A DNA stretch of 64,000 nucleotides, from positions 47,734 through 111,733 of the forward strand of contig JASAND010012636.1 in NCBI GenBank assembly GCA_030248195.1, read 5' to 3'. The DNA comes from Trissonchulus latispiculum. Lineage: Eukaryota > Nematoda > Enoplea > Enoplida > Ironidae. Positions within the stretch are counted from its first letter, which is position 1; every line of letters starts with the position of its first letter. Below, one piece after another: positions 22,290-37,200 of this stretch. The notes under the pieces were generated by a model. The model was not told the DNA's origin and made no database searches. It worked only from the letters and a program-made list of their open reading frames with translations. The position numbers and the translations under genes were made by a program.

Positions 22290-25200
22290 CTGAAAACAAA
22301 AAGTAACTAGAATTATAAAGTGATATCTCCCTTCCACCTGCGCCCCCCCCACTTTTCGGGTTCCCCCCCCCACTCAGCCCCACCCCCACTTTTTTGGGTT
22401 CCCCCCACTCACCCTAAGGTGCCCAGAAACTGCCAAATTTTTACAATTTTTGGTCAAAATTTTCAAAATTTTTCCGGCTTCGCCGGAAATTTTTGGTGAA
22501 AAATCGTCTTTTTTAGTGCTAAAACTCAATTTTTGAGCACTTTTAAGCTTAGTAATAGCAGTATATGTAGAAAACAGGCTTTTTGTACGGTATTTTTGGC
22601 ATTTTTAGCCAATTTTATCCCCCCCCCCTTTTCGACCTCCCCCCCACTTGTGGGGGGGGGGGGCTCCCCCCCACTCCCCCCCCCCACTTTTTTCGCCTAA
22701 AGTAAACCCAGTCCACTGGAACTAAATACTTCTATCATCATAGCGTATAGTACAATAACTGCAGACATGGTACACACAGGCACGACTACAACTGTAAGAC
22801 ATCAGCCACGTACCGATTCCACTGAAGAATTGCCATTTTCCTGATTTCCTTGATCACTGTTGATGACAGAATAGTCTTGACTTGGCGTGCAAATCCCAGA
22901 AGCAATCTCATACTCAGATCTGTCCTTGGCCAATTTCAACTTATCAGATCCACCTTCACCCTCACCGCTTCCTGTTTTCGACTTATTTTTCTTCGATTTG
23001 CTTGTCTAAATGGACAGAATACAAACATTACAATAAGAACATTAAATCAAAAAAAGAAAACCATTTACCGTTACTAGCTGAAATCATTAACTATCAAACA
23101 GCAAAGTCAGGAGCAGACGTTGCCAAATAAAGGGGAAAAGAACGGCATCTGAACGACACCAGACAATATTGTATTACGATTTCCATTAACAATTACATTT
23201 TACACATTTTATTTTGTACTTTTCGATGCCTTTTCCGATGTTGTTTATCTTGATCAATCTGGGCAAATTCAGCGGAAACAGAAGCAGCTAGACTATGACC
23301 AGGCGTTTCCCAAAAGGCCAGGTCATCCTCAATTACTGCCTAAAAACACAAATTCGCCAATATTATCTGATCCAATAGTCTGTATTAAATCCTGTATTAA
23401 GGAGAGGGCATATGTGAAAATATAAATGTCAATGGCATATGTCAAAAAATCGGCCAAAAATGGACCACACCCCTAAGCGGTTTTTCTTGGTCACAATTTT
23501 TCTCCGTCACATTGAAATATGAGCAAAAGCCACAACCTAAGTGAGTACTGCTTAGGTGGTTTTTCCCCAAATCGAAGTAGAACTAAGATTACGGGTAGGT
23601 ACGAGATGCGAAACAAAAATCAGGTCAAATTTGTATACCTTTGTGGATAAACCACTCCGAAGTCATTAAGTAGAAATTTGCTTCTGGAAAAACCTTTTAT
23701 GTCTTCTAGCCAATCAGATTTGGGCAGTACAACAGCGGTTACATAATGAGAGAGCACGTTATCCCTATCACTAGTGTTGACCAAAAACTTCACAAGAAAT
23801 TCCTAATGATTCCTATGTAATACTTTTAAAACCATTTTCTAAAAATGCTAAACGTGGTTTTTCTATTATACCATCGAAGTGCAGTTTCTTACGGGAACAA
23901 CTTCTGCGGAAGCCACGCCGTTTACAATTTCGTTTTCAACCTTTTTCTTGCTCTTACGGCGCTCTTTCTTCTCATCAGTGTCTTTCTTTCGAAGCTGAAG
24001 ACATCAAAAACATTCACAGTTATGGCGTGAATAAGGTAAAAAGGTAAAAGTTTACCCCCAGGAGATTAGCTCAGTCACAGGATATGGGGTGCCGGTGCTC
24101 ATCCCCGGATTCTCAGCCGTAGAGTCAGGAGTGTCACCTCAAACGATGACTGGATCAGTGGAATTGGGGGGGGGCGGCCCTTCTACACAGACTCCTGTTA
24201 CCTTCCCACCGTAGTGGTGGCGGTGGATTGACTAGAGTCGGGAAAGCTTTGTGGACCCCGGGGATCGAACCACCAACCGTAAGATCGGAAGTTCTTACCA
24301 GCAGGGTTTTTTTTTCAAATTCGGACCCGTGCTTTTCAGTGTGTTTTTTTAAGAAAAAGTGTGTTTTTCTAAGAAAATGTGTTTTTTTCTAAAAATTGAT
24401 TTTTCGCGTTTTAAATGCGTTTACGACTAGTTTTACTACATATAGCCTATTCCTAGTTGGTTTTTGTCATTCTAGCGATAAAAGTCAATAGATACTGACG
24501 TGTATGGTCGATTTGGACGAAAGAAAGGAAAGGAAGAAAAGCGTATGTGCAACGGGGAGTCTGGGGGGCGGAGCCCCCCAGAAGCTGAAAATTTTTTAAA
24601 AATCGGTAAAAAATCACAATGGAAACAGTTGAACCTTTTGATTTTGTAAACCATATTTTCTTTTGAAACGGTGCTAGAGATTTAATGCAGCTTAAAGTAA
24701 ATAATGTGGTAAACTAATATAATAATAAGTATGTACGTATATATATACTTAAACATATACTAGAGGATTACAAAAGAAAAAGGACACAAGGACAGAGGTA
24801 GGACGCCAGAGCTTTGAAAAAATGAATGAAAAGACAAGCGCGCCGCAGGCGCAAAATTTTTTCAGGAAACGGTCTTCTGTAGTTCAAAACTTTTAAAGAA
24901 ATTAGTAAAATTTTGCTTCTGAATCTCAAAATTTCGGTGTGTTTTTAAGTGTGTTTTTCTAAGAAAAAGTGTGTTTTTCTAAGAAAAAGTGTGTTTTTCT
25001 AAGAAAAAGTGTGCGAAAACACAGTAAAAAACACAAAAAAAACCATGCTTACCAGCGCCTTAGACCACTCGGCCATCCCGACTCACTACCATTACGAATA
25101 CGCAATTACCAAATGACTAGTATTATTCTCTAGATGATGATATAGAAATAGAACATCCAAATCCGTGACTCGAACATATGATTACACTAAGAAAGAAGGC

Positions 25201-28200
25201 ATCAAGTCCACCGTAGTTTTAAAGGTGACCTAATCAGGGCTTTTCATTCTATAGAGCTAATTAATTCAATTTCTTGCAAAAATTCCACTCAACAGTGCGT
25301 ATGCATGTCAGCACGTACGCACTTTCTTTGGTTTCTTCGACTTTTTAGATAGAACAGTGGAAGGTTCGTGGATGAGTGGAGGTGTAGGACTGGCAACAGG
25401 GGTCTCGTTCGAAGGACTAGTTATTCTGTGTTGAGGAATAGGTAGACGCTCGTCCTCTCTCAGAGGTCTAAAATCAGAAGAAACTACAGGAATTAAAAAC
25501 TTATCAATGCAATCAAACTGTAAAACAGGAAAACACCAAATGTTATATACCTGCTAACCATTTTCTAGGAAAATAAAACTCGGACAGAAATCCGGTGGAG
25601 GAGAGTAAAAACTGTTACTTTCATTTCAGGCGTTTTCTGGCGCATTGCTTGTATAATGCTGAGGCTGGAGTGATATTACAGCGACAGTTTTAAAAATTCC
25701 ACATAACAAAACCCTGAACCCTCCCGCATAAAATAGGAAAGCGTAGAATTTGGCTATATTAACATCAGTTTTAACTCTATAACACTGAAATTAGGTTCTA
25801 GTCCGTAATTATTCTCTCTGCCAATCATGGAATAACTCAGCCCAGGGTTAATTAATACAAACGGAACACATCTAGCAACAACTCTATCAGTGCTAAGAAT
25901 GACAGGGAAACGCACTCATCGAGATTCACATCCAAAGCCTTGAACGGATCACTTCCGCCAGGATGGGCTGGGGCCTCGTCATCCGTGGATTTCGCACCTT
26001 CCGGCATTTCCCCTTCATCCCGATTAACCTAAAGATAATTCACCGAATGCAATTATATCATTATTGCAATTCTAGTTAACTGGTAACGAAATATAAAATT
26101 TATGAGATAAATTTAGGCATTGCTAAAATAGCTGTACATCTTCTATGATGTACTTTTTCATACTTTCTAACGAAATGTTACCTGCGGCGGAAGGCTATCA
26201 GCTGTCGGACGCGATGGCTACCCCGATGTCGTTGAACGGAGCGGTTGAAAAATGGTTGAATTGCAACTTTTTGCTTAGCGATTATCTTAGGAAGAGAAAA
26301 ATTATAAAAGACATCGACCATAGAAAACAACTGTGGAGTTCTACTGAAATAAACAAGGTAAGCTACCCGGTGACGTTCAGAACCGAGAAACCTTCCACGC
26401 TTTCATTTTCTCGTAAGACACAGGGATTTAGATTACTGTTAGCAGTAGCAATTTCGCAAACTTGTCTGTACTACAGTACGTACAGGGTACTTACTTATTT
26501 GATAAGCTAAGCTTCAGTATTCCGAGATAAGCTTCATCCGTTCGCGGTAAAGTTAATTCATACAATGTTTGGATCAGTAGCTAGCAGTAAATGTCTCCTT
26601 TTATGGTGCCTACTGAAAGCTCATGGCCTTGTTTACTTATACGGGAGGATGGGGGGCCGCCCCCTTTTGGAAAGTCACCCCCATTTGAGGAGCCCCCATG
26701 ACCCCAAAAATTGCCGAATTTTACATTTTTTTACCTTAAATTTCAAAACAATTTTCCTGCTTCGCTAGATTTTTAACGAAATTTTCGCTAGTTTAGCTTA
26801 AACACTTAAAAATTGTTAAAAATATGCACCCATCGATGGGGGGTGGGGCTTCTTCGAGTCCCCCCATATCGCCCCCCCCCGTAAATTTTGACCTAGACGT
26901 CGACATACCACATGCACAATTTTCAGGTTATCCTCCTCACTGGAGCTGTGCCTAGCCCGCTGTCGATGCTTTCGTTTCCCTTTCTTTCCTCTCTTAGCCG
27001 ACTTCCAACTAACTGTCTGCTCCTGCTGTTGCATGTACTGATCTAGACCAACCATGCCTGCAACAACAGAAGGACAAATAAGCAACAAAAGAAGATTACA
27101 TAAAGAATATGATGAAATCCCAGAAAATTTGAAGATTTAAGAAAATATATAACTTTACCACTACTTCATTTTTAGATCTGCGTTTTCGGCCTCACCACGC
27201 TAACTGTTCTTACCAGGAATATCCAAAGGAGTTGGCAAGTCAATGGCAGCAACTTCGGGTATGGAGGTGCGCTGGAATCCAAGATGTCTGTTCAAATCCT
27301 CACTGGATCTTGTTGAACTGGGTGTATTTTTCAAGTAATGAGGATTTGTTGCCATCTCCTGTTCTCTTGCCTCTCTCATCTAAACAATAAAAGTGAAAAA
27401 CTGCCAACTTTTAACATTAAAAACTAGTAATGAACATGGCATTAATTTACAAACTTTACAAGAATTAAAACATATCTTGTATATTACTACATACAATTCC
27501 AAAAGTTCGCGTTCCAGCGAAATTTAGTGAACTTCTAAAAATAAAGCTTTCACAGATAATGCTAGCTGCATTACTTGTTTTAGTTCATCTGGCGTTGGCT
27601 CCGGTTTTCGCTTGGCCTGCTCCACCTGGGCAATTTCCTGCTGAAACGGCTGACAAGTGAACAGTTTCCCAGACAAGGCCATCACACTGTCGTCCTGCCC
27701 GGCAGATTCGTCCTCAGAACTTGTCTCCGGAGGCTCACTGATCCAAGCGTCCAGATCCAATCTATAACGACACAACCTTCCAAGTCAAAAACCTATCAGC
27801 CAACAAATTCAATGGCAAAATGCAACAAAACGTAAACGCCAGCTTCCAACGAGCTTCATAAAAGCCAGCCAGCCAGCTTCATAAAAAGCATGAACAGTAT
27901 AAATTACCATAAAAATGAACTGGTAGGCTCAGTTTCTTCAACAATCATAAAACTATTGGAAGCATGTCTTAACGACGTTGTTTGCTTAGTAGAACAAAAT
28001 CTTGCGGCGGTAAGTGTTTGATAACATAATGTAAATGAGCTAACCCTTGCGGCACCGGTACTTTGCGCTGAGCTTTAGCAGCAATTGGATTCAATTCCCC
28101 CTGGAACATTAGGGTTAAGTCATCAGCCACTTTAGAATTTTCTTTGTGCAAGCCCTCGATTGCCTTCATTAGCTGCATGAATGAACAGGCCTAAAAATAA

Positions 28201-31200
28201 AGAAAATGAAAGATCGGAAAATTCAGTAGGATAAGCTCTAAACCGGTATAAAGACACAGTGACCCTTTCACGTGAAGCTTTCCTTAGGTTGTTGAGACTA
28301 GTTTTAGTTTGCCTAACTACGGTTACTTGGGTCAAAAATTGGACCCTTAAGAATATAAATTTCGAAAATGTCACATTTTGATTAATTTTTGGGGTTGTTT
28401 CACAGAAACGATTACTACAACAGTTTAAAACCGAAATATGGCAAAAGCTTTTCGACAAGTATATTGTATTTAGCTACAAAAATGAGCTATAGAACGTTTT
28501 GAACAGTTTCGATTTATGTAAGTTATTGTTGCCAGACGCGCAAAATCTAAAATTTCGAGTTTGGGCCATTTTCAGTAGGAATTGGAAATTTTGAATGACT
28601 GTAACTTTTTTATTCCCAGATGAAATCGCCTCAAATTTCAATGGCTTGTGTAGGACCCTAAAAAGTATCAATGGGCACAATTTGAGCGAAATCTGTGAGG
28701 GTAGAATTTTTGACCCATGCAGCCCCCCCCCCCCTTAAATAAACAACTAGTTTCATAAATGCGTACTCGTTCCTGAACTTCCAGATTGTCACTCAGCTCA
28801 TACTGAGGTAGTTTTGATAAAATCAGGTTATCCAAACATTCAATCCTGTCCCAATCGTCATCACGTTCAGCTACCGTCAGGATCTCAGAATACAACTTCC
28901 CTGAAATTAACTGCCAGCTAGTATAAAGTGGTGATTAGTTCAGAGTTGGAAGATTTTGCTTAAATAAGAGCCAGCAGTATGTCTGCAGTCTGCTGACTAT
29001 AACCAAACTAACTGAATGTTTAGATGTACTCTTGATATTAGCTAGAACAGTTTAGAATTACGCATATAAAGGTATCTACTTAATGCTGCAGCGCTGACCT
29101 ATATTTTGTACAAAATAGGACTGGATATGTCCTGGAAGCATGGACACTTTAGTTCGCAACATTGACTCAAGCACCTCCTGAGGATTTCGCAGATGTCTGA
29201 AATAATAACAAAACTGGGCGTAACGGTATTAAACAAGACAATAACATTAAACACTGCAATCTCGCTTCAACGAATTTAAGAAATATGCAAGCCACCTGAA
29301 CTTGGATAATAAGCCGATGACACGACTACTCCGAAGTAAAAGCTAACAAAACATGGAATATTTTCATACTCTGAAAATTCTCCACAAATCCAAGCAGCAG
29401 CATACAACACTTCAGCAATATTGCTCATTTGTGTAAAATTCAGCAAAACATGAGCATTCTCAATTAGCAGAGCCTAAAAAAGGAAGAAGTAAATTAAAAA
29501 ACAAACAAACGAACAATCCCAATTAGTCGAAGTAAACAGACCGATAGAGTTGAATCTGGCAACTAAAACTTTACAACAGCACAAATTAAGACCTTGTCAT
29601 TATTTTATGTTCGTTTCTATTTCAAATTACAATTCCAATTTTTGCTATGTCAAAAGTGGCAACCTATGTTTTAGTGTTCTACTACTTACACACTGAGAAA
29701 CAGCAAAATGTCGTATAGACTGAACACGAACAGCCACATCCAGCAACTGCTGGGCTATTAAAGACCCATGGTGGGTCCCTCCCACATGCGTCAATTCCAC
29801 AAGCACGCTCACGTACCTAGAGAAGCAATCATCAATTACAAGAAAAACCTACATGGTGTAACAATTGCACACTAAAATTAGGCTGTGCAGTCTATCGGCC
29901 TGAAATTTTAGATCAAGAAAATGAGGTAAACGCGGGCCAGCAGGCGGATCCACGAAGGATACAAGGCATTAATCATAGAAAAATAATGAAAAACGCCTGC
30001 CTGCAGTCACTAAGGCCGAAGCCTTAGTCCGAACAGGAGAGAGCCAATGGGCGCTGTGAGCGCTCTTACCCAGAGAGAACTACATAGTCTCTGGAGCGCC
30101 TGCCTGGTGCCTTGTATGTATCCTTCGTGGATCCGCCTGCTGGCCAGCGTTTACTTCATTTTCTTGACAGAAAGTTATCTGTAGTTTGTTATAAGCTGCT
30201 AAGGCTTCGGCCTTAGTGACTGCAGGCAGGCGTTTTTCATTATTTTTCTATGGCCTGAATTTTTAGGTGAGATAACCCAATAGGCGCTGACAGATAAGAG
30301 ATAGTCAGTCATTCTATTACGTATCTTGTCTAAAATGCAGGACTTTATTGCAATTGGCCCGTTTTGTATGGCAGGATGGATGTTAATGGAAGAGAGGGAA
30401 TTAATTTAAATAAAATTCAGCGCCAGTAACCAACTACAATCATCGTTAGTATCCAAGTACATAAAAAGTAGGGTTTTTTCAAAATTTTACCTATGCTTTT
30501 AGTGTGTTTTAAGAAAATGTGTGCTTTTAAAAAAATTGTTTTTCCTGAAATTCGCTTTTCGCAGTATTAACACGTTTTTAACGGTTTTTACAGCATTTTA
30601 AACTATATTTAGCATTTTTCGAGTGTTACAGTAGAAACACAAAACATATTGCATGCTTAGTCTTTATAAACGATATTTCAATATTCTGAACGTTAAATAT
30701 TTGCGTTGAAGATGTCTTTTTGCGCTATAATTGCGTGGGAGCGCAGCCCCCCAGACGTTGAAAATTTTATGAAAATTGTGAAAATGTTGGTCTGAAATTC
30801 TTCAAACCTTTTACTTTCCAGAATCTGGTAACGTTATAATTTCATAGAATAATATGTCTATTCGGTCCCTAATGAAACCGTTTCTTAGAATAATGAAGGC
30901 TACGCGAAAACTAATGCCCAGACAAAAACAAACAGAAGTGAAAACAGATATATAGACGATATTTGCGAACTTTTATGAAATTATGAAAAACTTAAAAATT
31001 ATGCTTCATTAAAATCAATTAAAAGTCGCTCCTTCAGGTGAAAATTTGAGTATGCTTTTTAGTGTTTTTTAAAAATTTGCGTTTTTAAAAAAGTGTACGA
31101 AAACACAATAAAAAACACAAAAAACAGTAATAATGACTAAGAGTGTGACAGGCGTCACAATCGCATCACAATCTTAGTTATTAGGCTGGGGACATAATCT

Positions 31201-34200
31201 GCACGATAACGCCCCTTCCCCAACAAATTGGATCCCAGTGATCCCCCAAATAAGTACCTAGTACAGTTTTCGGTAAGCTCACTAGCTTGTATGTTTATGT
31301 GTTGAAGCTAGAAAATGGCCAGCCTGACAGAATGTTTCTGGCTTCAACACATAAACATACAAGCGAGTGATCATACAGAAATCTGTGCTAGATACTCATT
31401 GTGTAGAGAACAGTGTAGCGAAAAATACAACTGCGAAGCGAAATTCACACCACAAATACAACATTATTTCAGTTTCCACGATACCCACACAGAAACCATG
31501 AAGTTTTAAGTCTCCCTGTAACAAACTAATGGACTCGATGCATGACACATACCACTCAAAATTAGTTATATATTGATAGTTGTTATGAGAACAGATTTGA
31601 ATAATTTTGGCCAAGAGTTCATCACGATAGACTGTTCCCTCTGCATTTTCTACATGAACCATCAATTTCTTTATGATATCGGTTACATTCTTTTTAGACA
31701 CCTAAAATACAGTTTAAGATAGACACTCAGGAGTTATTAATTTTATTTTAGTATAAATTTACATTTTGCAGGTAGCCAAAAAATGAAATAGTCTTAGAAT
31801 AGTTGGTTAATGGCAATAGCTTCATCACGTAATTACATGTCAGCGATTCGATGGAATAATACTAGCAAAGTTAAACCTAAGATTTCCAGAATTTTGCGAA
31901 TCAATCCAAAATTTTTTCGAATAGTATTATTATTATTATATTATTATTATTATTATATTATTATTATTATTATTATTATGGATAACAAAGGAACAAACTC
32001 CTGACATTTGTATATCTAACTCAAAAATCAGACTGGATGCTCCACTTAAAGTTCTTGTTCGCGTTAGTGTATTTTTGGGCTTCAAAAGCGCAAAAATACA
32101 CGAACAAACAGTTGTAACAAGCACGTTCTAAGCTTTAAAATAACATAAAAATTATCGTTGAACTCCAAGAATTGAGTAAATTACAGTCTTTTAAAATATG
32201 CTGTACATACCCGAACAAGCACCTTAGGGGGGGCTACTAAAGGTTTGCCCCGACTTTGTCCGATTGGCCTACTTTTTGGCAAGGATATAGAGCATGGGTG
32301 TGGTCAAAAAAATCGGGTACTGAGATCTTAGTTGCCTTCCAGCCATGTGCAGCCGTCGCGTTTATGTGCCCGACCCCCCATTTTTCGCAACTACCAACAT
32401 AATTAATTAAAAATTTCTACTGACTGCGAGGCCCAAGCTTCAAAGCTGTCATTCGCCAATATGATTTGGCACATATGTCCCTACCTGCAGAAAAATACTA
32501 GATGTCTGTATCTTATCTGCATCTAAGGAAATTACTCTTCAAAGTTAAAGTTTCGGCAAAAATTTAAAAATTTTTGGCTAACGAAAGGAAAATTTTATTA
32601 CTGGTGCGAGTTATAAGGCTGTAATTTGGCATAAAAGGAGGCCCTAGAGGAGTACTCATTTGTGCCGAATGGCAAGAAATTCTGCTGTGTGAAAATTTTT
32701 TTATGTCAATTTTAATCTTCAAAAATTTCCTAAAACGCCTTTTTTGGGAAATGGTAGCCCAGAAATCGAAAAAATCAAATTTTTTGACATTAAATTTTTT
32801 GAGATATTTGAACTCAGTGAAGTCGAAAACACCCCCACAAAAGATTTCAGCCCGATTAGTGAAGGTTTGCGACTTCTATGGCTGCAGAAAGCCTATACAC
32901 AGGATCCGACAGACGGAAAATGGCGGTTTCGGCAATTTTTGAAGATTAAAGTTGACATAAAAATTTTTTCACGCGGCAGAATTTCTTGCCATTTGGCACA
33001 AATGAGTACTCCTATAGGGCCTCCTTTTATGCCAAATTACAGCCTTATAGCTCGCACCAGCAATAAAATTTTCCTTTCGTTAGCAAAAATTTTTTAAATT
33101 TTTGCCGAAACTTCAACTTTGAAGAGTAATTCCCTCAGATGCAGATAAGACAGACATCTAGTATTTTTCTGCAGGTAGGGGTGCCAAATCATATTGGCGA
33201 ATGACAGCTTTGAAGCTTGGGCCTAGCAGTCAGTAGAAATTTTTAATTAATTATGTTGGTAGTTGCAAAAAATGGGGGATCGGGCACATAAACGCGACGG
33301 CTGCCCGTGGCTGGAAGGCAACTAAGATCTCAGTACCCGATATTTTTTGACCACACCCATGCTCTATATCTTCGCCAAAAAGTAGGCCAATCGGACAAAG
33401 TCGGGGCAAGTCGATTTTAGTAGCCCTCCCCCTTAAGAATTAATATTCAATTCTTTTTGTTTGTCTTCTTCTTCACTAGCCTTTAAAATTTACCATTCCA
33501 TAAAGCAAATCCAGAGCTCTCAGTCGAATGCTTTCATCTTTGTCATCCAAACAATTAAGAATGAGATCTTTATGAGCCTGCACAGCCTTCGGGTGGGTTT
33601 CCAATATCCTACCCAAAGCCAACAATCCCAAGTATTTCACTAAAGTAAAAATGGTGAGTAGTAGAAGTAGTACTCGTCACGCACGAAGGGCTGGGCTTAT
33701 TCTAGTGGGGGACATAAACGACATCCCCCCCCAATTCGTTACCCCCAGTGGGTGCCGTTTTGGTACCAAATTTGTCCTGAAAAGTTCGCTTAGAAGGCCT
33801 AATTTGCAAAATTATTCTGGCGTCGACGGAAAGTTTTACTCAAGCTTTACCTTTTTTACCATTAAATCTGCATATTTTTGCGATAACAATCAACTTTTAC
33901 AGTGCGTTATTTTTAGCATAATTTTAGAAAAATTTTCGCCCCTCCCCAACTTCCTTTCCCCTTCGGACATTTGGAGGACCTCCAAAAAAATCTCTAGAAT
34001 AAGCCCAAGACCGATACAGATTTTATCTACATGACATACTTAAACCTAGTTGGGTACGTATCACCAGACGGACTCTCTCTAGGGTCCTAGACACGCCTTT
34101 AAACCGACAAACAGACACAAACACAGATTTCTATTCCTCACAAATCACAAAATAAGAATATTTGGAAATTTCAGTTCAGCACGCCATTTCAGCTTAGCCA

Positions 34201-37200
34201 GTGATAAGGTTAGGTGTTATGTCTAGTCTAATCCCGTCATTATACTTACGATTTTGATCGGAATCCTCAATCAGAATGCTCAGTTTCTGAACACAAAGCT
34301 AAAATCACAAGAAGACAAATGATCAATTTGCTAACTTAACAAAAGCCATACACAAACCGACTGTCAGAATTTATGAATAACTCCTGAATTTGGCAGCAAA
34401 TTTATCAAATCCATTGGGTAGACAAGAAAATTTCCTGTAAAGCAACATAACGAATAGTAAAACGTTCTTACCTGAATACTTCCCGTATGATCGCCAGGAA
34501 CACCCGAAGAAATAGACACCAAAACTAAAACACGATTTAAACAATTACCACAGGATCGCATATCACTACAATACTCACTAAATTCAAACTAACTAACTAG
34601 CGAATTGATCAAAAAGTTGCATAAATTATAGGGTTGGTTTTTCCGGAAAAAAGTAGAGCGGAGAAAGAACTTTTTTCGGCTTTTTTCGTTTTTTCCGACT
34701 TTTTTCTGCTGTCCTAATCATGCCAGAGAATCTCAAAATTTGTTTCTGTAACATTTTGTAGCCTGTCTTAACGAATATTATGGCATGTAAACGCCATTTG
34801 AACACTTTTGTTAGCTTTCCGACTTATCCAAACTAAGCAATTGTGAAAAAATTTGTCCAAACGAAGTTTCAACAGACATTAAGCGCAGTACCCAGTAGCT
34901 TCCGAGAGCAGTGAGAACTTTCAAATATATAATAAATTTTTCGTGTGCATAATTTTTTATTTTCACAACTTTGGATTTTAGCTGTAAGTACAAAGTTCGT
35001 TTGCTACAGCGTCCATTTACAAAACATGTGGCACTGAGTTTCATTTGAACACTACGGAAAAAACAACAATTGCCAACAATTACATAGTCGCATGCCGTGC
35101 CGGCCGAGTGGTTAAGGCGTTCGACTTTGGATCCGATAGTCCGAGGTTTGAATCCCCGCTGTCACAAGGCTTTCACAAATCCCCATGAGCAAGGGATTAA
35201 GCACATATCGGTTCGCCGTGGGCTCTAGCTAACCCAGCTATCCATCCTTAGTTGGTCGGTAAATGGGTACCACTTATGTGGGAAGGTAACAGGAGACCGT
35301 GTAGGGCGTCTGCCTTGAGGAGCTGGCCCCTCCTCCACGGTTGTAGTCATCATTCGAGGTGGCACTCCTGGCTCAAGGGCTGTGTATCCGGGGATGAGCA
35401 CCGGCACCCTAGACCCTGACAAGGGTAGGAGAATTATCCGGGGGTTACCTTTACCTTTACCTTACATAATCACATACCTGCAATAACAGTATTGATACAT
35501 TCATAAAGAAGGGACATGGCAGAAGTACTGAAACAGAAAAAACGGGGTGTCAATTAAACACTGAACAATATACGCTGCTACTGCAAGTTACATTAAAAAT
35601 TCTCTTTAAACATATGTAGAGGCTCATTTTAAATTGTCTAACATATTTTTCTCACCTATTAATAAGATTTGTTAACGGTTCAATCAACTTCTTGCCAAGG
35701 CGTGGCTCAAGGGGAGTCAGAGCGCCAAACTAAAATAACGGATTGATTATCATCAATTATAAATCAAGAAATTAAATGCAATTACCTCATTAAATAAACA
35801 GCTTACTGGATTAAACAACCCGAAATTACTGACTTGACTAAAGACAACAAATTACCAGCTTGATAATTTTAATCAGCATCCAATTGTTGGTAGATGCAGT
35901 CATCAGTTTAAAAAACATAGGCGCCAGGGATAGATAATTTTTAGGATTCTTTCTGGCAAGCTCACAGATTACGTTCACAGCAGCTGATTGTACACCTAAA
36001 ATTAAAATCGTGTCAGATGAACACGTCCAGCTAGCTATTCTCAGCAAGAACATAGGATCTTTTGCGCCAAAAACTTTTGATGTTTTTGACCAATAACTTT
36101 GAAATTTGGTGTGGGTGCATACTGGAGGCTGATGAATTCAAAAATTCAAAAATTTTAAAATTTTAAAAAAACTTTAAAATTTTAGTTTAGTAAGGAAAGT
36201 AAGTAAGTTTAGTAAGTAAGGGGGACCAAGGGAACCAAAAATTAGTTTGAAAAAATTTTGCTGAAAACTTGCATACTGGGGTTTTCTGGGGCGCTGAATA
36301 CGAATTTAAAATCCGTTTTTCGATTCAGCTTTTCGTTAGCTCAGTATAAGCTAAAGTTATAAGCTTAACATGTAAGCTTATACTGAGCTAACAGAAACCT
36401 GAATCGGAAAACGGATTTCAGATTCATACTCAGCGCCCAAGAAAACCCCTGTATGCAAGTTTTCAGTAAAATTTTTTCAAAAAATGTTTGGTTCCCCTTG
36501 GTCCCCCCTTACCAAACTAAAAATTTAAAATTTTTAAAAATTTTTAAAATTTTAAAATTTTTGAATTTTTGAATTCATCAGCCTCCAGTATGCACCCACA
36601 CCAAATTTCAAAGTTATTGGTCAAAAAATCAAAAGTTAGGGCTGGGGGGGGGGTAAGCAAGAAAGACCCGAACATAGTATATGTTTCCCTGATATATTTC
36701 CTTATCACTAAGCAAAACGGCCACCGACAGCCACCGAAGACATGACAGCAACGAACGACTTGCTACAGCTTGTAAGTAAGTATCAAGTATTACTTCTCAC
36801 CTGCTAGCGGTGAGCTACGAGACCCCTTAGGGACATTCAATGCAAGCTACCGTACTTCACACAAGGTTGCCGTCACTGAATGTAGAAAGCTGTTTCACCT
36901 CGGCCGATGTTTCACCTCGTACAATAGCTCAATAAGAACAATTCAAGAGCAAGCTTAATGAATCAAAGCAAACTGCACCGCAGCCAGCCGACCACACCTT
37001 CTCAACGAATAATCGAGCGAGACCCACCGTTCAGGGTTCATTAAGTAAAACTCTTCAATATTACGTACGTACGTACATTAATTAATTCACAAAAACATAG
37101 TGGTGTTGTGTATATATGCCAGAAAAAATGTAGTGTTCGAGACAGTGGCGAATTTCTACCCTATCCATTGGTTCTTACCGGGGTCTGGGTCTTCCAATTT

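Noticed and set aside
33651..34034. 127-codon plus-strand ORF
   Set aside because: Lies in a homopolymer-ended repeat with inverted termini, within an AP3D1 intron.
35096..35165. Functional tRNA-Leu/Ser gene
   Set aside because: It has A and B boxes but continues into a SINE body with tail, and no terminator follows the head.
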